64,000 nucleotides of DNA from Erysipelothrix rhusiopathiae. GTDB taxonomy: Bacteria; Bacillota_I; Bacilli_A; Erysipelotrichales; Erysipelotrichaceae. The notes below the pieces were generated by a model, which worked only from the letters and a program-made list of their open reading frames with translations, made no database searches and was not told the DNA's origin. The translations under genes were made by a program, and so were the position numbers. Location of the stretch: contig NZ_LR134439.1 in the NCBI RefSeq assembly GCF_900637845.1, positions 1,116,001-1,180,000 of the forward strand, read 5' to 3'. Numbering within the stretch: the first letter of the stretch is position 1; the number at the start of each line of letters is the position of its first letter. Positions 47,208 through 56,541 of the stretch are shown here, in pieces.

Positions 47208-49067
47208 ATGGACAACAATAAGAAAAATTCATTTTGGTCAAGTATCAAATCGATGTTTGCTAATCTGTTTAAGAGCGGTGGGCAACGACGCGAAGAACTT
47301 GAAGATTTAATCGCTGATGATGTGGTAATTAGCCCATCAAAACAAATTGCGAGAAACTTTTTTGAAAATAAATTAGGTGTTACAGGACTTGTAGCATTCG
47401 TATTAATATTTGTAGTTGTATTTGGTACTACATCATTTAGACCGTATAATTCATACGAACATGAAACAGTATTAAATAACTTAGCACCTGGGACAAAGTA
47501 TTTGAATATTCCCAAGGAAATACAAGGTAAAAACATTGATACAATTAGTAGTGGTACTTCATACTCCGTTGCTTTAGATGATGCAGGAAAAGTACATTTT
47601 TGGGGACAACGCCCGGATAAGAAATTTAAAGTAGATCAAATCGTTGAAAAAACTAAGAATAGTAAAATTAAGTCACTCGCGTCTGGAGATAAATTTGTTG
47701 TTGCAGTCACCGAAAACAATCAATTTATTGGTGTAGGTGAAAATACATTCTCTCAAACAGAACTACCATTTGATGTCATGGAAGAACTTGGTAGTGATAA
47801 CATTGTTAAAGTAGCAGCAGGAAAACGATTTACTGCGATTGTTACTGATACAGGAAAAATCTATACATGGGGTAGTGTTCTTGAAAACAACCTCGATAAT
47901 ATTCCGAAAAGTATCCAAGGGCGTGTTAAAGACATCGCAATTGGACAATTCAATATCATCGCTTTACTTGATGACGGATCATTGGTTGCGTTTGGTCAAG
48001 GTGGTACTGAAGTAGGTGCCATTCCGACAGAATTAACAGATGGTTCTGTAAAAGTTACTCAAGTAGAACTTACTAAGACTTCAGCAATCGCTTTAGATGC
48101 TGATGGTAATGTTCATACATGGGGAGCACAAGGTAAATATCAAAGCGTTCCAGAACTTGATGGTAAAGTAGTTCAAATTGCATCAACATTATCATCATTT
48201 AATGCACTTACAGAATCTGGAAGTGTTTATGCTTGGGGTGAAGGTAAATTTAATTTAACGGATGTTCCATCATCAGTAACAAACGTTAAAAACAAACAAA
48301 TTTTCTCAGATCACTTCCAATCCTTTGCAGTTAGTGAAGACAACCAAATTAAAGGTTGGGGAAATAAAGGATTTGTATTAGGTACTGACGATATGGGTCG
48401 TTCAATTGGAGAACGTTTACTTTATGGTGGACGCATCTCACTAACAGTTGGTGCGATTTCAATGATCATTTCTACTGTAATTGGGGTTCTCGTTGGTTTA
48501 ATTGCAGGTTTCTATGGTGGTTGGGTTGATAACTTACTCATGCGTATCGCTGAGGTTATTAGTGCATTCCCATTCTTACCGCTTGCTATTACTTTATCGG
48601 CCTTGTTGCCTTCATCGACAACACAGTCACAACGACTCGCTATGATTATGGTTATTTTAGGGGTAATCTCTTGGCCGGGTGTTGCACGTCTTGTGCGTGG
48701 ACAAATCCTTGCCGAACGTGAAAAAGACTTTGTTCTTGCCGCACGTGCGTTAGGGCTAAAAGAAAAAACAATTATTATTCGCCATATCTTACCAAGTGTG
48801 TTTAACTTTATTATTGTTAATATGACACTTGGATATGCATCAAGCTTGCTTACAGAAGCTGGATTATCATATTTAGGATTTGGTGTTAAGCCACCTTCAC
48901 CATCATGGGGTAATATGCTCAATGGTGTTGCGAATACAACAGTTATTGAAAATTACTGGTGGCAATGGCTTCTACCAGCACTCTGCGTTATGTTCACAGC
49001 CTTGTCTGTAAACTTAATGGGAGATGCACTTCGTGATGCAATGGATCCGAAGTCGAACCAGAAGTAG
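47208..49067 (+). CDS. oppC: OppC permease with inserted seven-repeat RCC1-like beta-propeller
   Basis: 619 residues, about twice the usual OppC length. Residues 1-56 are cytoplasmic and 57-75 form the first membrane helix. Residues about 105-387 replace the normal short first loop with seven RCC1-like repeats, each with a small-residue turn, a hydrophobic strand, a (D/E)xGxV-like turn and a W/F-G end: 108-133, 154-178, 198-223, 239-264, 282-306, 320-344, 362-386. The standard permease resumes at LGTDDMGRSIGERLLYGGRIS (391), with the EAA loop around 503-530. The frame is continuous with no stop, so it is a genuine fusion. The propeller should face the outside, near OppA. Confidence 0.9.
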   Translation: MDNNKKNSFWSSIKSMFANLFKSGGQRREELEDLIADDVVISPSKQIARNFFENKLGVTGLVAFVLIFVVVFGTTSFRPYNSYEHETVLNNLAPGTKYLNIPKEIQGKNIDTISSGTSYSVALDDAGKVHFWGQRPDKKFKVDQIVEKTKNSKIKSLASGDKFVVAVTENNQFIGVGENTFSQTELPFDVMEELGSDNIVKVAAGKRFTAIVTDTGKIYTWGSVLENNLDNIPKSIQGRVKDIAIGQFNIIALLDDGSLVAFGQGGTEVGAIPTELTDGSVKVTQVELTKTSAIALDADGNVHTWGAQGKYQSVPELDGKVVQIASTLSSFNALTESGSVYAWGEGKFNLTDVPSSVTNVKNKQIFSDHFQSFAVSEDNQIKGWGNKGFVLGTDDMGRSIGERLLYGGRISLTVGAISMIISTVIGVLVGLIAGFYGGWVDNLLMRIAEVISAFPFLPLAITLSALLPSSTTQSQRLAMIMVILGVISWPGVARLVRGQILAEREKDFVLAARALGLKEKTIIIRHILPSVFNFIIVNMTLGYASSLLTEAGLSYLGFGVKPPSPSWGNMLNGVANTTVIENYWWQWLLPALCVMFTALSVNLMGDALRDAMDPKSNQK

Positions 49068-49125
49068 GGGATGGTAGATAAAATGAAAAATACAGTAAAT
49101 TACAAAGTAAGGATGGGATTATATA

Positions 49126-50613
49126 ATGGAAAATAAAGATAATCGCGTTCTCATAAAGGTTGAACACTTACAAAAATATTTCCCAATAAAAAAATCCAGT
49201 GTTTTCCAACGTAAACAAGAATATGTAAAAGCCAACAAAGATATCTCAATTGAAATTTTTGAAGGTGAAACATTAGGACTTGTTGGAGAATCAGGTTGTG
49301 GTAAATCCACGTTTGGTCGTACATTAATTCAATTGTACGAGCAAACAGGTGGAGTATCACTTTATTATGGTGAAACAATTGAAGAAATGATGCCTGAGTA
49401 CGTACGCGGAGTATATAAATCAATACCAAAGGTATTTGGTAAACATGATACAGAATACAAAGCGATTAAGGACCTTGAATCAAAAATTGAAGGAACATCA
49501 GGCGAAGAATTTATTGAACTTAATGAATCATTGCGTCTTTTAAAGATTGCATATGAAACAACATACGGTAATATTTTCCGTCTTGCAGGTGGACTTCTCG
49601 TTCATGATAATCTCAATGAAGTAAGTAAATTGCTTCTTTCAAAATATCAAAAAGGGAGTGCAGTTGCGAAGTTACATAAAGAACTTGAAATGGAAACATT
49701 ACGCAATACCATGCATGATAAAAAAGCAAATGGTAATGTATCAAGTTTAAAAGAAAAATTAGCAGCAGCTCAAAAAGAGCTTGATGACGTTAATGTGGTT
49801 ATTAACGAAATGAAGGCAAAATTATCTTCACATGATAATTTTGAAGAATATGAATCTTTACTTGATGATGGTATCGATTTATCATCATTAAACAAACAAG
49901 AGATGCGTTTCTTACGTAAGGATTTACAAATTATTTTCCAAGATCCATATTCATCACTTGATCCTCGTTTTACCGTAGGAAACATTATTGGAGAAGGGCT
50001 GATTGCTCATAAACTCTTCAAGGATGCAAACAGTGACGAATATAATGAATACATTATTGATATAATGGAAAAATGTGGACTTCAGAAGGAATTTATACAT
50101 CGTTATCCTCACCAATTTTCAGGTGGACAACGTCAACGTATCGGGATTGCACGTGCATTAGCACTTCGTCCTAAGTTTATCGTTTGTGATGAAGCGGTTA
50201 GTGCGTTGGATGTATCCATCCAGTCTCAAGTTATTAACTTACTTCAAGATCTTAAAGATGAGCACAACTTAACATACCTATTCATTACACATGACTTAGG
50301 TGTAGTACGTTATATCAGTGACCGTATTGGAGTTATGTATTTTGGTAACTTGGTTGAACTTGCACCTGCTGAAGAAATCTTCAGTAATCCGCAACATCCA
50401 TACACCAAACAATTGCTTGCAGCGATTCCTCGAATGGAAAAAGATGAAGCAGAGATTGCGGAACTTCTTAAAGTTGTTCCAAATGGCATTTTTGATTTCA
50501 CATTTGAAGAAACGGGTGAAGCCGATAAAGATTGGTATGAAGTGGCACCAGATCACTTTGTAGCATGTCGTCTGCTTAATGCCGAAGCAAAGAACAAGAA
50601 AGGAGGTATGTAA
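49126..50613 (+). CDS. oppF: Oligopeptide ABC transporter ATPase OppF with large insertion
   Basis: 495 residues, against about 310-330 for usual OppF. Walker A GESGCGKST is at 54-62, the Q-loop FQDPYSSLDP at 271-280, the signature FSGGQRQR at 331-338, Walker B IVCDEAVSALD at 352-362 and the H-loop at His389. Between Walker A and the Q-loop about 170 extra residues (about 84-256) are inserted. They are charged and helical, with a coiled-coil-like stretch at about 205-245. The oligopeptide C-terminal extension is present. Long OppF insertions are known in Mollicutes, relatives of this class. Confidence 0.88.
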   Translation: MENKDNRVLIKVEHLQKYFPIKKSSVFQRKQEYVKANKDISIEIFEGETLGLVGESGCGKSTFGRTLIQLYEQTGGVSLYYGETIEEMMPEYVRGVYKSIPKVFGKHDTEYKAIKDLESKIEGTSGEEFIELNESLRLLKIAYETTYGNIFRLAGGLLVHDNLNEVSKLLLSKYQKGSAVAKLHKELEMETLRNTMHDKKANGNVSSLKEKLAAAQKELDDVNVVINEMKAKLSSHDNFEEYESLLDDGIDLSSLNKQEMRFLRKDLQIIFQDPYSSLDPRFTVGNIIGEGLIAHKLFKDANSDEYNEYIIDIMEKCGLQKEFIHRYPHQFSGGQRQRIGIARALALRPKFIVCDEAVSALDVSIQSQVINLLQDLKDEHNLTYLFITHDLGVVRYISDRIGVMYFGNLVELAPAEEIFSNPQHPYTKQLLAAIPRMEKDEAEIAELLKVVPNGIFDFTFEETGEADKDWYEVAPDHFVACRLLNAEAKNKKGGM

Positions 50614-50615
50614 GC

Positions 50616-51557
50616 ATGGCTTTATTAGAAATTAAAAACCTACATACCTACTTTGATACAAAACGTGGCTTGGTAAAAGCTGTTAATGGTGTTTCTTTCT
50701 CTGTAGATGAAGGACGCACATTGGGTATTGTTGGTGAATCAGGAAGTGGAAAGAGTCAGACAGCAATGTCGATTTTACAATTGTTTGAATCAAACCAACG
50801 TATCTATGAAGGTGAGATTATTTTTAACGGTGAAGTTCTATCGGATTATACTGAAGAACAATTACGTAAAATTCGCGGAAATGATATTTCAATGATTTTC
50901 CAAGAACCAATGACAAGTTTAAACCCAGTATTTACGGTTGAACGTCAAATTAGTGAAGTATTAATGCTTCACCAAGGTATGACAAAGCAAGAAGCGAGTC
51001 AACGCGCACTAGAAATGCTTGCATCCGTTAAAATTCCTCGTCCAGAGAAAGTTCTAAAAAACTATCCTCACCAATTATCAGGTGGGATGAGTCAACGTGT
51101 TATGATTGCGATGGCGCTTGCATGTAATCCTAAGCTTTTAATCGCTGATGAGCCTACAACGGCTCTTGATGTTATTATTCAAGCAGAGATTCTAAAATTA
51201 ATGAATGATCTCAAAACAGATTACAACACATCAATTCTCTTTATTACTCATGATCTCGGTGTTATCAGCCAAATGGCAGATGATGTTATTGTTATGTATG
51301 GTGGTAAGATTGTTGAAGCGGCACCAATCAAAGCGATCTTTACAGATGCGAAACATCCATATACGAAACGCTTATTAAACGCATTCTTAAAAACGGATAT
51401 CAGTGGACGTAAAGATCGTAAAGAAGTTGAAGCAGATCTCTATTCTTCAGAAAATGATGTTTATGACTTCTATAACTTTAAAACAAACGCGATTGCGGAT
51501 GTTGATTGGCATAGTGTTGGTGAGAACCATTACGTTGCGTGTAATTTAAAGAAATAA
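50616..51557 (+). CDS. oppD: Oligopeptide ABC transporter ATPase OppD
   Basis: A 313-residue nucleotide-binding subunit of normal size. Walker A is GESGSGKSQ, the Q-loop FQEPMTSLNPVF, the signature LSGGMSQR and Walker B LLIADEPTTALDV; the H-loop is FITHDLG. A C-terminal peptide-importer extension ends with HYVACNLKK; the typical Cys-rich iron-sulfur motif is reduced to one Cys. AGGAGG precedes ATG 50616. The order F before D is the reverse of most opp operons. Confidence 0.92.
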   Translation: MALLEIKNLHTYFDTKRGLVKAVNGVSFSVDEGRTLGIVGESGSGKSQTAMSILQLFESNQRIYEGEIIFNGEVLSDYTEEQLRKIRGNDISMIFQEPMTSLNPVFTVERQISEVLMLHQGMTKQEASQRALEMLASVKIPRPEKVLKNYPHQLSGGMSQRVMIAMALACNPKLLIADEPTTALDVIIQAEILKLMNDLKTDYNTSILFITHDLGVISQMADDVIVMYGGKIVEAAPIKAIFTDAKHPYTKRLLNAFLKTDISGRKDRKEVEADLYSSENDVYDFYNFKTNAIADVDWHSVGENHYVACNLKK

Positions 51558-51559
51558 TT

Positions 51560-51748
51560 ATGTTGAATAAACGAAAAAAAAGAAAATTACTAACTGAAGA
51601 AGAAATTCAAGAAAAGTTTAAAGATGTTGAGTTTGAGAAAAATGATACGACGGCGATGATTATTGCCGCAATCGTGACACTTTTACCAGCACTACTCCTA
51701 GTATTAGGATTAATCTATGGACTTTTATGGCTGATCTTCATTGGCTAA
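51560..51748 (+). CDS. Small membrane protein (62 aa) at the end of the opp operon
   Basis: Residues 1-28 are highly charged (RKKRKLLTEEEIQEKF), then one or two tightly packed hydrophobic segments run from about 31 to 61 and end the protein. ATG 51560 lies two bases after the oppD stop, with only a weak ribosome-binding site, implying coupling. The opp terminator follows. I do not recognise a family. A transporter accessory or unrelated membrane microprotein are both possible. Confidence 0.6.
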   Translation: MLNKRKKRKLLTEEEIQEKFKDVEFEKNDTTAMIIAAIVTLLPALLLVLGLIYGLLWLIFIG

Positions 51749-51757
51749 AGACACTAA

Positions 51758-51787
51758 GGAAGCCGTCTCAGGACGGCTTTCATTTAT
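51758..51787 (+). terminator. Terminator of the opp operon
   Basis: AAGCCGTC (51760-51767), TCAG loop, GACGGCTT (51772-51779) and a T-rich tail. Confidence 0.87.
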
Positions 51788-51814
51788 TTATCACAGTGTC
51801 TTTTTCTTTTTTGA

Positions 51815-51839
51815 TATAATTAGTTAGTCGTTTAACTAA
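51815..51839 (+). promoter_or_regulatory. MarR operon -10 and adjoining operator
   Basis: TATAAT (51815-51820) is followed by the inverted repeat TTAGTTA (51820-51826), six bases, TAACTAA (51833-51839), which covers the expected start of transcription and ends just before AAAGGAG. No clear -35 is seen. Autorepression by the MarR protein is the natural reading. Confidence 0.65.
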
Positions 51840-51850
51840 AGGAGAAGCTT

Positions 51851-52291
51851 ATGGAATCTGTTTTATCACAACTTTATCGCGCATTAGAACGAAAACACAG
51901 AAGTGTTGTCCAAACCTATTTAGATACTTTAGGGCTCTATATAGGACAACCACGTTTTTTGTTTGAACTGTATCGAAATCCTGGTTTGACACAAAGAGAG
52001 TTAGCAGAAACACTTGTGGTTACAAAGGAAACAGTATCTGTGGCTCTTAAACGTCTTGAACAAGGTGATTTTATTCGCCGGGAAATACCGGAAGATGATA
52101 AACGTTGTCGTCAGCTATACCTGACTGAAAAAGGGGAAGCAACGATTGTTGAGTTGAAGAAAAACTTCGATTCCATAAATAACTCAATGTTCCTGAACTT
52201 AAGTCCGGAACAACAACTGCAGTTAGAAGAATTACTTACAGAAATGATTAAAGGATTGGAGGCAAGAGAGACAAATGAAAACGTTCTTTAA
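51851..52291 (+). CDS. MarR-family transcriptional regulator
   Basis: A 146-residue winged-helix regulator. The recognition region LTQRELAETLVVTKETVSVALKRLEQGDFIRRE (about residues 45-78) is followed by the wing DDKRCRQLYLTEKGE. AAAGGAG precedes ATG 51851. The end overlaps the ABC exporter gene by 17 bases, so the regulator probably controls the exporter in response to a toxic compound. Confidence 0.92.
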   Translation: MESVLSQLYRALERKHRSVVQTYLDTLGLYIGQPRFLFELYRNPGLTQRELAETLVVTKETVSVALKRLEQGDFIRREIPEDDKRCRQLYLTEKGEATIVELKKNFDSINNSMFLNLSPEQQLQLEELLTEMIKGLEARETNENVL

Positions 52292-54005
52292 ATATTTTAA
52301 ACCTGAGATCCCAATCGCATTATTGGGAATAATTTTTGTCGGTAGTGTAGCCTTCATCGAATTGTATCAAATTCAATTGATGGCGCAAATTATCGATGTA
52401 GGGATTGCGAATCAAGATTTTACAGTAATCCTTAATGTTGGCCTAAAAATGGTTGGACTTGCCTTGCTAGGGGCAGTCATCGCAATGCTTGGTTTGGTTT
52501 TCCCATCGCAAGCATCCAACAATTTCGCCTTAAATTTACGTCGAGACATCTTTAAACGTGTCCAAACATTTTCATTAAAGAATATGTCTCAATTTCAAAC
52601 GGCTTCTTTAGTAACCCGTTTGACAAATGATATTAACTTTCTACAACGAACCATAATGATGTGCTTACGCTTATTAGTGCGTGCACCAGTATTTCTAATC
52701 AGTACAGTTGTCATGACCTATATGATTAGTCCTGATCTGTCCATTGTAATGTTGGGAGCAGTTGTGGTTTTATCACTCGTCCTGCTTTATGTAATTAAAG
52801 AAGGATTTCCACGATTTGTCAAGTTGCAAGATAAAGTGGATAAGATGAACCGTAAGGTGCAAGAATCCCTCATGAACATTCGAGTTATTAAATCTTTTGT
52901 ACGTGAGGATGAAGAATCCCATAAATTTCAAGATGAAAACGGCGAGTTGTTTGATGCTTCCGTCAGCGCAATGAATTTAATGGTTGTTATGAATCCTGCA
53001 CTAATGGGTGCGATTCATTTTGCGACACTGTTTATCGTATGGATTTCAAGTTTCCTCATTGTTGATCAACATTTAATCAATATTGGAGATTTACTCGTCT
53101 TTATAAACTATCTTCGTTTCACGATGTTCTCGATGATGATGATTACAAACGTCTTAATGATGATTTCACGATCGAAAGCATCCGTCATTCGTTTGAAAGA
53201 AGTGTTGGAAACTGAACCAGATATTACCAATGCGGCAATACTGGATACACTTCCTGAAAATCCGCGTGGTGATATACATTTTGATAATGTTTCATTCCGT
53301 TATTATGAGGATGCAAATGATATTCTCACAAACATTAATTTTGCTATTAAACCCGGTGAACATGTTGGGATTATCGGTTCTACAGGTTCCGGTAAATCGA
53401 CTTTGATTAATCTGATGGTACGTTTAATTGATGTTACTGAAGGAACAATTTACCTTGATGGAAAAGACATCCGTACGCTTGACTTAAAATCGTTACGCAG
53501 TCAATTTGGATTTGTTCCCCAAAAAAATGTGCTCTTTACGGGAACCATTGAGTCCAATCTGAAACTTGGAAATCCAAATGCAAGTCAAGAAGATCTTATC
53601 CGTGCTACCAAAGCTGCTTCAATCTATGATTTTATCATGGAACAAGAAGAAGGTTTTAAAGCACCGATCCAACAAGGTGGTACCAATTTATCAGGTGGTC
53701 AACGTCAGCGAATGTGTATTGCTCGAGCATTGGTTGTGGAACCTAAAATTCTTGTTTTAGATGATAGTACCAGTGCCTTGGATGCTGCTACAGAACAACG
53801 GGTTAAAGAATCCGTTCAAAGTCTTTATGAAGATGTTACGGTTATAAGTATTGCGCAAAAAATTAGTTCTGTTTCAGACAGTGATATGATTTTAGTTATG
53901 GATGAGGGTAAGATTGTCGGGCAAGGAACACACACTACATTGCTTGAGTCCTGTAATGTCTACCAAGAAATCTATGAAAGCCAACAAAGAAAGGGGGATG
54001 AATAA
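52275..54005 (+). CDS. Second heterodimeric ABC exporter, subunit 1 (degenerate site)
   Basis: A 576-residue half-transporter with six membrane segments (about 12-300) and an ATPase domain. Walker A is GSTGSGKST and the signature NLSGGQRQR canonical. Walker B is LVLDDSTSALD with Asp for the catalytic Glu, and the H-loop His is replaced (SIAQKISS). ATG 52275 lies within the MarR gene, overlapping it by 17 bases. It pairs with the gene one base downstream. Likely a drug or lipid exporter of the LmrCD/BmrCD kind; the substrate is unknown. Confidence 0.88.
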   Translation: MKTFFKYFKPEIPIALLGIIFVGSVAFIELYQIQLMAQIIDVGIANQDFTVILNVGLKMVGLALLGAVIAMLGLVFPSQASNNFALNLRRDIFKRVQTFSLKNMSQFQTASLVTRLTNDINFLQRTIMMCLRLLVRAPVFLISTVVMTYMISPDLSIVMLGAVVVLSLVLLYVIKEGFPRFVKLQDKVDKMNRKVQESLMNIRVIKSFVREDEESHKFQDENGELFDASVSAMNLMVVMNPALMGAIHFATLFIVWISSFLIVDQHLINIGDLLVFINYLRFTMFSMMMITNVLMMISRSKASVIRLKEVLETEPDITNAAILDTLPENPRGDIHFDNVSFRYYEDANDILTNINFAIKPGEHVGIIGSTGSGKSTLINLMVRLIDVTEGTIYLDGKDIRTLDLKSLRSQFGFVPQKNVLFTGTIESNLKLGNPNASQEDLIRATKAASIYDFIMEQEEGFKAPIQQGGTNLSGGQRQRMCIARALVVEPKILVLDDSTSALDAATEQRVKESVQSLYEDVTVISIAQKISSVSDSDMILVMDEGKIVGQGTHTTLLESCNVYQEIYESQQRKGDE

Positions 54006-54006
54006 G

Positions 54007-55797
54007 ATGAGTGAACGTAAAGTTGTCATTGGTCATAAACCACGAAACCAACAAAAAACACTGAAACGCCTGTTAGGATATTTAGGACAAAATAAGATCT
54101 TACTAATTATGGTAATCATCGCATCGATTGTCTCCACCTTGGGTGGGCTTTATGGATCGTATTCTATCTCTCCATTAATCAAAATTATTGAAAATGGATT
54201 AAATGGATCGATTTCAAGAGATTTGATGTTCCAACAGCTCTTTAGTAAACTTGTCTTTCTTGCAATTATCTTCGCGCTTGAAGTATTAGCGATGCTTTTC
54301 TCAAACCGTATGATGGTGAAGATATCACAACGTACTGTTGAAACAATTCGCAAAGACATGTTTGATCATGTGTTGAAGATGGATGTTAAGTATCACGATC
54401 AAAATGCTCACGGGGATTTAATGAGTCGTTTTACCAATGATATTGATCTTGTGGGGGAAGGGTTAAACTCCGCTGCTGCTTCAATTGTTATTAATATCTT
54501 CACGTTGTTAGGGACAATCGTGGTTATGTTTATCTTAAGTCCTACGCTATCCCTAGTGACTCTGATTATTTTGCCACTCCTTTCAATTATGGCAAATGCA
54601 ATCGTAAAACGAAGTCGCATTTATTCTAAACGCCAACAACGTTCCCTTGGAACCCTCAATGGTTACATTGAAGAATCCATGGAAGGCCAAATGGTTATGC
54701 AACTTTTTAATCATGAAGCAGAAGCTGAGAAAGATTTCCAAGTGCTAAATCAAGACTACCGAAAGAATTCTCAAAGTGCTCAGATTACCTCAATTATGAT
54801 GTACCCGTTGATGCAAAATGTGAATACAATAAGTTATGCGGTTATTGGGATTGTTGGGGGATACCTTGCAATTAATCATGGATTAAGTATTGGAGACTTG
54901 GGTGCTTATGTAAATATGACACGGACTCAAGGAAAACCAATTAATGAAATCTCGAGTCAATTCACAACACTTCAGTCTGCAATCGCTTCAGCTGAACGAA
55001 TCTTTGAACTGCTGGACTGGAGTTTAGAGTCTGAAAATGAAACGGATTTAATTCTTGAAGATGTTGTAGGGTCAGTGCGTTTTGAAAATGTAACATTCGG
55101 ATATAATCCAAGTGTTCCAGTCTTAAAAGATGTTTCGTTTTGGGCGAAACCGGGACAAAAAATTGCTTTCGTAGGATCTACAGGTGCAGGGAAAACGACT
55201 ATCACAAACCTAATATCTCGATTCTACGATATTGATGCAGGTACCATCTTAATTGATGAAAAACCTTTGGATACCATTAATCGTTACAGTTTACGAAAAC
55301 ATATTGCGATGGTACTTCAAGATACGCATTTGTTTAGTGGTACCGTTATGGAAAACATTCGTTATGGTAATCTTGATGCAAGTGATGAGGCATGTATTGA
55401 AGCTGCAAAGCTTGCGAATGCGGATCATTTTATACGTCAACTTAAACATGGCTATCAAACGGTTCTTGGTGGGGATGGGGATGATTTATCGCAAGGTCAG
55501 ATGCAATTACTGAATATTGCACGTGCTGCGGTAGCCAATCCTGAAATTCTTATCCTTGATGAGGCTACATCCTCCATCGATACCCGTACTGAACGTATGG
55601 TTGAAAAAGGGATGGATTCAATTATGGAAGGACGTACAACCTTTGTGATTGCACACCGTCTGTCTACAGTTCGAAATGCAGACGCGATTATTGTTTTAGA
55701 ACATGGTGAAATTATTGAACGCGGTAGCCATGATGATTTAATTCAACTAGGCGGACGTTATGCATCATTATATTCGGGACAATCTCAGTTAGCTTAG
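54007..55797 (+). CDS. Second heterodimeric ABC exporter, subunit 2 (catalytic)
   Basis: A 596-residue half-transporter. ATG 54007 (MSERKVV) lies nine bases after the GGGGG of AAGGGGG and one base after the stop of its partner. Walker A is GSTGAGKTT and Walker B LILDEATSSID with catalytic Glu. The signature is altered to LSQGQMQL, and the H-loop is VIAHRLST. The same asymmetry occurs in the exporter at 26719-30352, so the two operons are paralogous. Confidence 0.88.
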   Translation: MSERKVVIGHKPRNQQKTLKRLLGYLGQNKILLIMVIIASIVSTLGGLYGSYSISPLIKIIENGLNGSISRDLMFQQLFSKLVFLAIIFALEVLAMLFSNRMMVKISQRTVETIRKDMFDHVLKMDVKYHDQNAHGDLMSRFTNDIDLVGEGLNSAAASIVINIFTLLGTIVVMFILSPTLSLVTLIILPLLSIMANAIVKRSRIYSKRQQRSLGTLNGYIEESMEGQMVMQLFNHEAEAEKDFQVLNQDYRKNSQSAQITSIMMYPLMQNVNTISYAVIGIVGGYLAINHGLSIGDLGAYVNMTRTQGKPINEISSQFTTLQSAIASAERIFELLDWSLESENETDLILEDVVGSVRFENVTFGYNPSVPVLKDVSFWAKPGQKIAFVGSTGAGKTTITNLISRFYDIDAGTILIDEKPLDTINRYSLRKHIAMVLQDTHLFSGTVMENIRYGNLDASDEACIEAAKLANADHFIRQLKHGYQTVLGGDGDDLSQGQMQLLNIARAAVANPEILILDEATSSIDTRTERMVEKGMDSIMEGRTTFVIAHRLSTVRNADAIIVLEHGEIIERGSHDDLIQLGGRYASLYSGQSQLA

Positions 55798-55820
55798 AGT
55801 AGCATTATGCTACTCTTTTT
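55796..55820 (+). terminator. Terminator of the MarR-ABC operon
   Basis: GAGTAGCA (55797-55804), TTA loop, TGCTACTC (55808-55815), T run. Confidence 0.88.
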
Positions 55821-55852
55821 CGTGTTATAATAAAAAGAAGGGGGGCATTATG

Positions 55853-56527
55853 ATGGTTAATGTAGAATATATTAATAATGCGGGTTATGTTGTGGAAACG
55901 GAAAAAGCCGTTTATATTTTTGATTATGTTGAGGGGCTGTTGCCATCACGGTATTTATACAGTGAGAAAGAAACATTCTTTTTTGTAACAAGTCGTCATC
56001 GTAATCACTATAATGAATCAATTTACAGTTATGGCAAGACGGTTATTCTGTCATCGGATATTTTAGTCTCACCGTACCGTAATGTATTTATGATGGAGCC
56101 AGGTGATGAAATTCATTTGGGTTTTGCGAAAGTACGTACGTACGGAAGTACGGGTGGTGGTGTGTGTTATTTTATTCAAGAGGGAGATTTAAAAATCTTG
56201 CATGCCGGTTCGCTTAACAACTGGCACTGGAAGGATACGTTTACGCCTGCAGAATCACGTTTTGAAACGCATCGCTTCCATGAAATTCTTCAGGAGATTG
56301 CGGTGTATGCACCGATTGACATCTTAATGTTTACACTCGAACCTTCAATGGGTGAAGATTTTGATCGTGGTGCGCGTGAAGCACTTGATTTACTCCAACC
56401 GCTTTGTTTCTTTCCAATTAAAACAAAGCATGATGATTCACGCTTTTTCAATTGGGCGATGTCACGTCCAATCACAACATGTTATGAACCAAAACATGAT
56501 AATCAAGTTTTTAGAAATATTATTTAG
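55853..56527 (+). CDS. MBL-fold protein with degenerate metal motif
   Basis: About 224 residues. The overall pattern (VEYINNAGYVVET start, a beta-sandwich-like body, HAGSLNNWHW, LEPSMGEDFDRGAREALDLLQP end) fits the metallo-beta-lactamase fold, UlaG-like branch. The usual HxHxDH is replaced by HRNHYN (about residue 53-58), so metal binding may be lost or different. AAGGGGGG precedes two consecutive ATG codons (55850, 55853). The next gene, a HAD phosphatase, starts 14 bases downstream, so they probably form an operon. No biochemical role can be assigned. Confidence 0.65.
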   Translation: MVNVEYINNAGYVVETEKAVYIFDYVEGLLPSRYLYSEKETFFFVTSRHRNHYNESIYSYGKTVILSSDILVSPYRNVFMMEPGDEIHLGFAKVRTYGSTGGGVCYFIQEGDLKILHAGSLNNWHWKDTFTPAESRFETHRFHEILQEIAVYAPIDILMFTLEPSMGEDFDRGAREALDLLQPLCFFPIKTKHDDSRFFNWAMSRPITTCYEPKHDNQVFRNII

Positions 56528-56541
56528 AAAGTTGGATACAG

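Noticed and set aside
47208-49067. Assembly error or two genes fused by sequencing mistake in oppC
   Set aside because: The frame is continuous, the insertion sits exactly in an extracellular loop, both halves complete one permease, and the insert contains a whole number of repeats.
53902-54006. N-terminal extension of the second exporter subunit into its partner gene
   Set aside because: The extension overlaps the coding end of the first subunit and lacks a ribosome-binding site; AAGGGGG fits ATG 54007.
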